Source: DATAYA01 sp036272815 (GTDB taxonomy: Bacteria > Pseudomonadota > Alphaproteobacteria > Acetobacterales > Acetobacteraceae). From it: a stretch of DNA of 16,692 bases. Position numbers and translations under genes: made by a program. This document shows, piece after piece, positions 8,927-14,674 of this stretch. How positions within the stretch are numbered: the first letter of the stretch is position 1; each line of letters starts with the position of its first letter. The notes beneath the pieces were generated by a model. That model was not told where the DNA came from. It did no database searches and was given only the letters and a program-made list of their open reading frames with translations. The stretch covers positions 1 through 16,692 of the forward strand of contig DATAYA010000350.1 in the NCBI GenBank assembly GCA_036272815.1, written 5' to 3'.

Positions 8927-9787
8927 ATGAACGCGATCCCGCCACGCGGCGACGCCTGCCCGGAAGAATTGGCTCCGGTGGTCACGCACAGCTTCCGGAC
9001 CGTGTTCATCTCCGACACGCATCTCGGCACCCGCGGCTGCCGCAGCGACTTCCTGGCCGACTTCCTCGGCCGCATGTGCTGCGAGCGGCTGTTCCTGGTC
9101 GGCGACATCATCGACGGCTGGCGCTTACGCAAATCCTGGTACTGGGACGCGATGCATGATCAGGTGATGCGGCTGATCCTGCGCCATGCCCGCGACGGCG
9201 CCGAGGTCACCTACATCCCTGGCAACCACGACGAAATGTTCCGCGCCTGGCTGCCGCTTGGCCTGGAGGTCGCCGGCATCCGCCTCAAGCTCAACGCGGT
9301 CCACGAGACCGCCGACGGACGGCGCCTGCTGGTGATCCACGGCGACGAGTTCGACAGCGTGGTGCGCTACGCCAAGTTCCTGGCACTGCTGGGGGACTGG
9401 GCCTATACGCTGGCGCTCGTGTTCAACCGCTGGTTCAACGCGCTGCGGCGCCGGCTCGGCCATCCGTACTGGTCGCTCTCGGCCTGGCTGAAACGGCAGG
9501 TCAAGGAGGCGGTGAAGGCGATCGACCGCTTCGAGACGGCGCTGGCCGGCGAGGCGCGGCGCCGCGGCTTCGATGGCGTCGTCTGCGGCCATATCCACCA
9601 CGCGGAGATGCGGATGGTCGACGGCGTGCTCTACATCAACGACGGCGACTGGGTGGAGAGCTGCACCGCACTGGTCGAGCACCATGACGGGCGGCTGGAG
9701 CTGATCGACTGGGCGGCGCTGAACCGGCTTTCGTTTCATTCCCCCAACCGTGCCCTTCTTCGTGCTCGACTCGATCAAACCGCCTGA
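8927..9787 (+). CDS. LpxH-like metallophosphoesterase (UDP-2,3-diacylglucosamine diphosphatase family)
   Basis: A 286-residue calcineurin-type phosphoesterase. All metal-ligand blocks are visible in order: DTHLG (D30, H32), GDIIDGW (D60), GNHDE (N100, H101), HGDEFD and GHIHH. The long helical stretch between the last two (DWAYTLALVFNRWFN) is typical of the LpxH-like group seen next to glycosyltransferases in alphaproteobacteria. Automated annotation usually calls these UDP-2,3-diacylglucosamine diphosphatase. Most alphaproteobacteria make lipid A with LpxI, so this protein may instead act on another phospho-lipid or nucleotide-lipid. ATG 8927 (MNAIPPRGD) is preferred; the in-frame ATG at 8879 would add 16 unconvincing residues (MCCTRDDNN...). 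The 3' end overlaps the glycosyltransferase gene. Confidence 0.88.
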   Translation: MNAIPPRGDACPEELAPVVTHSFRTVFISDTHLGTRGCRSDFLADFLGRMCCERLFLVGDIIDGWRLRKSWYWDAMHDQVMRLILRHARDGAEVTYIPGNHDEMFRAWLPLGLEVAGIRLKLNAVHETADGRRLLVIHGDEFDSVVRYAKFLALLGDWAYTLALVFNRWFNALRRRLGHPYWSLSAWLKRQVKEAVKAIDRFETALAGEARRRGFDGVVCGHIHHAEMRMVDGVLYINDGDWVESCTALVEHHDGRLELIDWAALNRLSFHSPNRALLRARLDQTA

Positions 9788-10829
9788 TCCGGCGCCGCGC
9801 TTGCAGCGCATCCTGATCGTGACGGATGCGTGGACGCCGCAGGTCAACGGCGTCGTGCGCACCCTGCGCACCGTGGCGGACCAGCTGGCGGCGATGGGCC
9901 ACGATGTCGACGTGATCGGCCCCGACCGCTTCCGCACCATCCCGTGCCCGACCTATCCCGACATCCGCCTCTCTGTGCTCGTGCGGCGGAAGCTGGCGCG
10001 GATGATCGCGGGCTTCCGCCCGGATGCGCTGCACATCGCGACCGAAGGGCCGCTCGGAATTGCCGCCCGGAGCTGGGCACGGCGGAACGGGGCGGCGTTC
10101 ACCACCGCCTTCCACACCCGTTTCCCGGAATACATCGCCGCCCGCATCCGCGTGCCGCTGCGGCTCTCCTATGCCGCGATGCGCCGCTTCCATGCCGCCG
10201 GCGCGGGCATGATGGTCGCGACCGCGAGCCTGCGGCGGGAACTGGCCGCGCGGGGCTTCGCCGATCTGCGGGACTGGTCGCGCGGCGTCGACCTCGACCT
10301 GTTCCGTCCGGAGCCGCGCGAGGATTGGGGGCTGCCACGCCCGGTCTTCGTCTATGTCGGGCGGGTCGCGGTCGAGAAGAACATCGAGGCGTTCCTGGCA
10401 CTCGACCTGCCCGGATCGAAGGTGGTGGTGGGCGACGGGCCGGCGCTCTCCGGCCTGCGGCGGCGATTTCCGGAGGCGCATTTCGCCGGCATCCGGCACG
10501 GCGAGGCACTGGCGCGCGCCTATGCCGGGGCGGACGTGTTCGTGTTTCCCTCGCGCACCGACACCTTCGGGCTGGTGCTGCTGGAGAGCCTCGCCTGCGG
10601 CACCCCGGTCGCGGCCTATCCCGTGACCGGACCCGCCGACCTGCTCGGAGCGGCGGTAGGGATCGGTGCGGTGGATGCCGACCTCCGCGCCGCCTGCCTT
10701 GCCGCCCTGGGGGCCGACCGGGCCGCCTGCCGCGCCTTCGCCGAGCGGTTCTCCTGGCGCACCTGCGCGGAGCTGTTCGTCGCCAATCTGGTGCCACTGC
10801 ATGACGGGGCGACAGCGGCGGCGGCTTGA
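9750..10829 (+). CDS. GT4-family glycosyltransferase (GT-B fold)
   Basis: A 359-residue GT-B glycosyltransferase, probably peripheral at the inner membrane and acting on a lipid acceptor. The N-terminal domain opens with RILIVTDAWTPQVNGVVRTL (residues 20-39), the signature of the group with GDP-mannose-dependent mannosyltransferases and SqdX-like enzymes. The C-terminal nucleotide-sugar domain has FVYVGRVAVEKN (200-211), VVVGDGPALSG, then FVFPSRTDTFGLVLLES, in which D271 and E279 form a D-X7-E version of the usual E-X7-E motif. Donor and acceptor cannot be read from sequence. The start is uncertain: GTG 9750 overlaps the phosphatase gene by 38 bases; GTG 9762 and TTG 9801 are alternatives; none has a clear Shine-Dalgarno, which suggests translational coupling. 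Confidence 0.9.
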   Translation: MPFFVLDSIKPPDPAPRLQRILIVTDAWTPQVNGVVRTLRTVADQLAAMGHDVDVIGPDRFRTIPCPTYPDIRLSVLVRRKLARMIAGFRPDALHIATEGPLGIAARSWARRNGAAFTTAFHTRFPEYIAARIRVPLRLSYAAMRRFHAAGAGMMVATASLRRELAARGFADLRDWSRGVDLDLFRPEPREDWGLPRPVFVYVGRVAVEKNIEAFLALDLPGSKVVVGDGPALSGLRRRFPEAHFAGIRHGEALARAYAGADVFVFPSRTDTFGLVLLESLACGTPVAAYPVTGPADLLGAAVGIGAVDADLRAACLAALGADRAACRAFAERFSWRTCAELFVANLVPLHDGATAAAA

Positions 10830-10836
10830 GCCGCCG
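10819..10836 (+). terminator. Hairpin overlapping the glycosyltransferase stop codon
   Basis: CGGCGGC (10819-10825) pairs perfectly with GCCGCCG (10830-10836) across a TTGA loop that contains the TGA stop. It could end the phosphatase-glycosyltransferase transcript before tolC, but it has no T-tract. A 9-base direct repeat GTGCGAAGT follows at 10838 and 10850. Confidence 0.35.
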
Positions 10837-10959
10837 GGTGCGAAGTCGCGTGCGAAGTTGGGGGTCAATTCAGCACGAGGAATTGCCGCGGGGCCTCCGG
10901 CTGTGGCAGAACGCGGCTTCGCGGCACGGGCGCCGGCGCCGCGCACGGGGGCGACACTC

Positions 10960-12414
10960 ATGGCTCTGCGCATCTCCTATGGCATTGGTGGGCTCGCGGC
11001 GGGGATCGGTCTCGTCCTCGGCGCCGGCACCGCGCTCGCGCAGCCGACGCGCGGCACGACGGGCGGGTCGTTCGGGCCGCCGGGCACGCCGCACACGCTG
11101 CAGGACGCGCTCGGCGCCGCCTATTCCTACAATCCGTCGCTGCAGAGCGAGCGCGCCACGCTGCGCGCCACCGACGAGGGCGTGCCGCAGGCGCTCGCCG
11201 GCTGGCGGCCGACCGTGGTGCTCGGCGCCAATGCCGGCTATGCCTGTGGCAACATCACCGAGCTCAGCACGTTCGCCGGTCACGAGACGCTGCCCAACGA
11301 GCGGATCACCGCCACCGGGACGGCCACGGTCACGCAGCCGCTGTATCGCGGCGGCCGCACGCGGGCGACCACGAACCAGGCGAAGAACACCGACTATGCG
11401 GGCCGCGCCACCCTGATAGCGACCGAGGAGCAGGTGTTGTCGGATACCGTCAACGCCTATGTCGGCGTGATCGAGGCGGCCCAACTCCTGCAGCTCAACA
11501 TCAGCAACGAGCAGGTTCTCCGCCAGCAGCTCAGGGCCGCCAACGACCGCTTCCGCGTCGGCGAGATCACCCGCACCGACGTGGCCCAGGCGGAGGCGGC
11601 GCTGGCCGGCGCGATCGCGCAGCGCGAGACCGCGGAGGGCAACCTGCAGATCGCGAACGCGACCTATCTGCGCCAGGTGGGCTTCGCGCCAACCAATCTC
11701 ACCAACCCGCAGCCGTTGCGTGCGACGGTCAGGAACGAGGTGGAAGCGGGCAAGGTCGCGGCCTCCAACAATCCCAATGTCATCGCCGCCCTGTTCAACC
11801 TCGCCGCCGCCAAGGACGCGATCAGCGTCGCCTGGAGCGCGCTGATGCCGACCGTGAGCCTTCAGGGCCAGGCGTTCCGCGAGGACAACGTCCAGACCTC
11901 CCACACCCGCTTCACCGGCGAGACGGTGACGGCGGTGCTGTCGGTGCCGCTCTATCAGGGCGGCAGCGAATACTCCGCCGTCCGCCAGGCGCGGCAGACC
12001 GAGCAGGCGCGGCGCAAGACGCTCGACGACACCCGCAGGCTGGCGGTTGAGCAGGCGGTCTCGGCCTGGGAGACGCTGGTCGCGGACCGCGCGACGATTG
12101 CCAGCACGCGGGCGCAGATCACGGCCAACGAGGTGGCGCTGGAAGGCGTCGAGCGCGAGGCGCTGGTCGGCAGCCGCACCACGCTCGACGTGCTCAATGC
12201 CGAGCAGTTGCTGCTGACTTCGCGGGTGACGCTGGTGCAGAACCTGGCGAGCCTTGTCACTGCCTCCTATACTCTCGCCTCGGCGACCGGGCGGTTGACC
12301 GCGCGCGATCTTGCCCTGCATGTGCCGCTCTATGACGACACCGCCTATTTCCGGGCGGTGCGCGACCGGCTCTGGGGCACCGGCGATTACGCCACCGACC
12401 AGCCGGGGCGCTGA
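10960..12414 (+). CDS. tolC: TolC family outer membrane channel (type I secretion / efflux)
   Basis: A 484-residue outer-membrane protein that forms the exit duct of type I secretion and tripartite efflux systems. A signal peptide is clear (MALRISYG then a hydrophobic run, likely cleaved after ALA at residue 27, before QPTRG). Two OEP repeats follow. The first starts TLQDALGAAYSYNPSLQ, with the long helix DTVNAYVGVIEAAQLLQL and the turn FRVGEITRTDVAQAEAAL. The second starts at about residue 245, with VSLQGQAFREDN, the strand SVPLYQGGSEYSAV and VGSRTTLDVLNAEQ. Paired strands VTQPLYRGG and VPLYQGG are diagnostic. The ATG at 10960 is chosen because longer in-frame starts lack a signal peptide and overlap the previous gene. 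popZ begins 3 bases after its stop. No partner ABC transporter or adaptor gene lies in the window. Confidence 0.94.
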   Translation: MALRISYGIGGLAAGIGLVLGAGTALAQPTRGTTGGSFGPPGTPHTLQDALGAAYSYNPSLQSERATLRATDEGVPQALAGWRPTVVLGANAGYACGNITELSTFAGHETLPNERITATGTATVTQPLYRGGRTRATTNQAKNTDYAGRATLIATEEQVLSDTVNAYVGVIEAAQLLQLNISNEQVLRQQLRAANDRFRVGEITRTDVAQAEAALAGAIAQRETAEGNLQIANATYLRQVGFAPTNLTNPQPLRATVRNEVEAGKVAASNNPNVIAALFNLAAAKDAISVAWSALMPTVSLQGQAFREDNVQTSHTRFTGETVTAVLSVPLYQGGSEYSAVRQARQTEQARRKTLDDTRRLAVEQAVSAWETLVADRATIASTRAQITANEVALEGVEREALVGSRTTLDVLNAEQLLLTSRVTLVQNLASLVTASYTLASATGRLTARDLALHVPLYDDTAYFRAVRDRLWGTGDYATDQPGR

Positions 12415-12417
12415 GAC

Positions 12418-13086
12418 ATGGCCGAGCGGGGCAGGGGCGAGAAGGCGGCGGGCAAGCCTGTGGCAGGCGGACCCGCGGAGGGGGGTAAGCCTGCGGAGAC
12501 GGGCAAGCCTGTGGAGACGGGCAAGCCGGCGGAGGGGGGCAAGCCTGCGGAAGCGGGCGCCGATCCCTCGATGGAGGACATCCTGGCCTCGATCCGCCGT
12601 ATCCTGAGTGAGGACGAGCCGGCCCCGCCGGAGGAGATACCGACGCCGACTACCGGTCCGGGCATCCTGGTGCTGGACCAATCCATGCTGGTTGCCGAGG
12701 AGTCGCAGTTGGAGCAAGAGCCCACCCCCCCGAAGCACGCCACGCCGCCGGCGTCGGCCGCGCCGCCGCCGGATTCCGTGCCGCGCGCACCCGAGCCGCC
12801 GCCGCAACCGCCGCCGTCGTCCGCGCCGGCCGCTCCGCAGCCGCCGCAGCGGCTTGTGGCACCCGAGGCCGCGGCCGCCGCGGCGCAATCGGTGGGCACG
12901 CTGGTGCGCCAGCTCAGCGCCGAGCGCGGGGCGCAGGTCTCACGCGGCGGCCCCACGATCGAGGACCTCGTGCGCGAGGAGGTCCGGCCGCTGCTCAAGC
13001 AGTGGCTCGATGCGTACCTGCCACCGCTGGTCGAGCGGCTGGTGCGGGCCGAGATCGAGCGCGTGGTCGCGCGCGCGGCGGACTGA
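12418..13086 (+). CDS. popZ: PopZ-like polar organizing protein (DUF2497)
   Basis: A 222-residue homologue of PopZ, the cytoplasmic scaffold that self-assembles at cell poles and captures ParB-bound chromosome origins and polar signalling proteins. The N-terminal client-binding helix is SMEDILASIRRILSEDE (residues 51-67). A long Pro/Ala/Glu-rich disordered linker follows (about 68-145). The C-terminal assembly helices are TIEDLVREEVRPLLKQWLDA (180-199) and LPPLVERLVRAEIERVV (201-217). The order and motifs match Caulobacter PopZ. The oddity is about 50 residues before the first helix, containing a hexapeptide repeat; in most homologues I know, this helix is close to the N-terminus. The gene follows tolC by 3 bases, with no strong Shine-Dalgarno, so it is probably co-transcribed and coupled. 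Confidence 0.92.
   Translation: MAERGRGEKAAGKPVAGGPAEGGKPAETGKPVETGKPAEGGKPAEAGADPSMEDILASIRRILSEDEPAPPEEIPTPTTGPGILVLDQSMLVAEESQLEQEPTPPKHATPPASAAPPPDSVPRAPEPPPQPPPSSAPAAPQPPQRLVAPEAAAAAAQSVGTLVRQLSAERGAQVSRGGPTIEDLVREEVRPLLKQWLDAYLPPLVERLVRAEIERVVARAAD
12484..12555 (+). repeat. 18-base tandem repeat encoding GKPAET-like hexapeptides
   Basis: Four in-frame 18-base units encode GKPAET, GKPVET, GKPAEG and GKPAEA (PopZ residues 23-46). A degenerate earlier unit (GKPVAG, residues 12-17) suggests older copies. The units differ by scattered base changes, so the array is not freshly expanded. It is lysine/glutamate-balanced and should be disordered. Confidence 0.85.
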
Positions 13087-13154
13087 GGACGGGGCGACCA
13101 GGGCGCGACGACCAAGGCGCCACTGGGGGGCACCCGGCGGAGCGTCGGGACCGG

Positions 13155-13862
13155 TCACGGAGGGCCCCGGCAGGGTCGCGCCGGGCCGCGAAGGCGGGAC
13201 GGTGGTGCGCCCGGCCGGCCGGGGAGCGCCTCGGGGGCGCGGGTGTTCGCGTCCGGCCCAGCTTTGTCCTCCGGCTCTTCGTCGTCGGCCGCGTCGATCG
13301 GCCTTCCCGTGAGGGCTTCGATGACCGCATCGGGCTGGCGGGCGAGGTCGAGGGTGATCCCGAGATCGTCGCAGATGGCGCCGAGGATGTCGCCGAAGGG
13401 GAGGTCGCCGTCGGGGTCGTCGGCCAGCTCGTCCTCGATCCGCTCCTCGACCTCGCGGCGGAACTTTGTGCCGGTGGCACGGTCGGTGCCGGGCCTGGCG
13501 CCGTCGTGCAGCGCCAGGCGGAGCAGGGCGCGGCGTGGGTCGGGAGGCGGCGGCGGCGGCGGCGGCCGGCGCGGGGCGGAGCCGTCGAGGCCGGCGGCGA
13601 TGCGGGCCTCCAGCGCGATGGTCTGGCGGACGGCGTAGGCGAGGCGGGCGAAGACGAGGCCGGGGTCGCTGCGGCCCGGTGGGTGCGGGACGGCCAGCTT
13701 GGTGTCTGCGGCGGCCGCCTCCGGCGGGGGCTCCAGGCTCGCCTGCGCGACGGTGCGGGCCATTGCCATCCCGAGTTCGGCGAGTTCCTGCAACTGCCGC
13801 AGGTGCCGCGCCCGGCGGGCCTCCGCCTCCGGATCGATCGGTCGGGGCGGGAGGGCGTTCAT
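13155..13862 (-). CDS. Hypothetical protein with polyproline run
   Basis: A 235-residue protein that I do not recognise, lying convergent to popZ. The start at 13862 (MNALPPRPIDPEAEARRARH) is chosen because the 50 in-frame codons upstream are low-complexity and cross an apparent intergenic region; no Shine-Dalgarno is seen. A helical N-terminal part (HLRQLQELAELGMAMARTVA) precedes a second helical block (GLVFARLAYAVRQTIALEAR, about 69-88). Eight consecutive prolines follow (100-107), then an acidic stretch (KFRREVEERIEDELADDPDG, 133-152; GDILGAICDDLGITLDLA, 157-174) and a low-complexity tail. There is no signal peptide or membrane segment. Amino-acid composition and the absence of stops favour a real gene; the function is unknown and I name no family. 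Confidence 0.62.
   Translation of the reverse strand: MNALPPRPIDPEAEARRARHLRQLQELAELGMAMARTVAQASLEPPPEAAAADTKLAVPHPPGRSDPGLVFARLAYAVRQTIALEARIAAGLDGSAPRRPPPPPPPPDPRRALLRLALHDGARPGTDRATGTKFRREVEERIEDELADDPDGDLPFGDILGAICDDLGITLDLARQPDAVIEALTGRPIDAADDEEPEDKAGPDANTRAPEALPGRPGAPPSRLRGPARPCRGPP
13546..13566. repeat. (GGC)7 trinucleotide microsatellite
   Basis: Seven uninterrupted GGC units on the plus strand encode most of the polyproline run of the leftward hypothetical gene. In-frame slippage would change the number of prolines without breaking the frame. Confidence 0.8.
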
Positions 13863-14095
13863 CGCGGGACGGGAAGGAGTGGCAGGGACATGAACGCAGT
13901 AGGAACATGAATACGCGGTTCGGGCAAGCCTTTTCGCGACGGCCGGGGACGCCCGGGCTTGCGGCGGCGGTGTATCGCTCGGGAGAGAATCCGCCGCAGC
14001 TTGCCTCGGCACGGTCCTGAGGCCGGCGCGTGGGTGACGTTCACCGCCTTTGTCGCGCCATAGTCCGAGACGGTCGGGGTCGATGCCAAGGGCCG

Positions 14096-14370
14096 GGCGA
14101 GAGCGACGCCGAGCAGGCCCAACGAGGCGGGCTCGGGGACGGCGGTCGTCGTCGGCGCGGGCATGACGGCGATCCCGGTCGGGGCCTGGCGGTTGACGTG
14201 GACGGTGTTCAGCCCGACGAGGGTCGGACTCGTCGAGAAGATCGTGTCGCCGCTCTCAAGATAGACCGTGCCGTTGGCGTACGCGACGTTGGTGGCGGCG
14301 ACGCAGGGTTGCTGATTCCCGTACCGGGGTTGCTGAGGCTGAGCGCCGAGACCCCGTTCGGCCCGAAGGT
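14096..14370 (-). pseudogene. Relic of a PEP-CTERM sorting-domain protein
   Basis: On the minus strand one frame reads a beta-rich stretch (NVAYANGTVYLESGDTIF, then SPTLVGLNTVHV) followed by AVPEPASLGLLGVALA, decoded at 14140-14096. VPEPAS plus a short hydrophobic run is the hallmark of PEP-CTERM anchors, which exosortase cleaves in exported proteins. After this run the usual arginine cluster and stop are missing; the frame continues about 80 codons of unrelated text. Just upstream a different frame reads TFGPNGVSALSLSNPGTG (14370-14322), which fits the same kind of protein, so a frameshift near 14320 is likely. No signal peptide or start is left. I read it as the decayed 3' end of a gene; the frame joining is inference. 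Confidence 0.5.
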
Positions 14371-14422
14371 CTCGCGAGCGTGCCACCGACCGGCGCCAGC
14401 ATCGTGCCTGCATCCGGCCGGT

Positions 14423-14483
14423 CATCCACGACTTTCTCGGCGGCATCGAAGGAAGGCGTGGATGCTCGGCCTTCGCCGAGCAT
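14423..14483. repeat. Extragenic palindromic (REP-like) element
   Basis: ATGCTCGGC (14462-14470) and GCCGAGCAT (14475-14483) form a perfect 9-base stem with a CTTC loop. Partly overlapping it is a second inverted pair, CATCCACG (14423-14430) with CGTGGATG (14457-14464). On the minus strand this reads as a GTCATGC...GCATCCACG...CGTGGATG arrangement, which I recall as common in alphaproteobacterial intergenic repeats. The second hairpin of such elements (after 14423) appears degenerate here. Confidence 0.65.
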
Positions 14484-14549
14484 GACGAGGGGCGTGCCAG
14501 GAGTCATTCCATCGGGACGAGGGGGCGTGCGAGGAGTCATTCCATCGGG
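14484..14549. repeat. Two-copy 33/34-base tandem repeat
   Basis: Copy one (14484-14516) and copy two (about 14516-14549) share GAGTCATTCCATCGGG and the preceding GACGAGGGGCGTGC-like half, differing by one substitution and one inserted G. The array abuts the palindromic element, so both may belong to one composite repeat. Confidence 0.75.
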
Positions 14550-14553
14550 CGGT

Positions 14554-14562
14554 TGGTATAAG
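14554..14562 (+). promoter_or_regulatory. Candidate extended -10 promoter element for valS
   Basis: TGGTATAAG matches an extended -10 (TGn followed by TATAAT with one mismatch) about 113 bases before the valS ATG, at the right edge of the tandem repeat. No good -35 is visible 16-18 bases upstream, which extended -10 promoters can tolerate. Tentative. Confidence 0.3.
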
Positions 14563-14674
14563 GTGCGTTGATGGGGTTGCCATTTCGACGCGGCTTCGGC
14601 CCGAAGGCCCGCGGCCGTAGCACCCCATCCGGCCCGCCTTGCACCCCGCAACCGGCCGCCCGATAACGCGCGCC

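Larger units (their letters stand above)
13863..14674. other. 812-base segment without an intact gene
   Basis: Between the hypothetical gene and valS I find no intact coding region. From left to right it holds a possible hairpin (GCGGCGG at 13964-13970 with CCGCCGC at 13991-13997), a minus-strand PEP-CTERM relic, a palindromic extragenic element, a two-copy tandem repeat and a candidate extended -10 site for valS. Nothing further is recognisable at 13863-13955 or 14563-14674. Confidence 0.7.

Noticed and set aside
10870..12888. A 672-codon minus-strand frame opposite tolC and popZ
   Set aside because: Arginine-rich mirror frame with no recognisable domain; the plus-strand genes have clear signatures.
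13002..13910. A 302-codon plus-strand frame opposite the orphan gene near 13.2-13.9 kb
   Set aside because: It overlaps the end of popZ and runs antisense to a frame with better composition; its translation is Arg/Gly-rich without structure. This choice is less certain than the other antisense cases.
13907..14020. A 37-codon plus-strand frame (MNTRFGQAF...) with a weak AGGA upstream
   Set aside because: Too short, basic and low in complexity, and inside a decayed intergenic segment.
14371..14452. A third minus-strand frame (VVDDRPDAGTML...) that could be joined to the PEP-CTERM relic
   Set aside because: It lies largely inside the palindromic element, so it is better explained by that repeat than by lost coding sequence.
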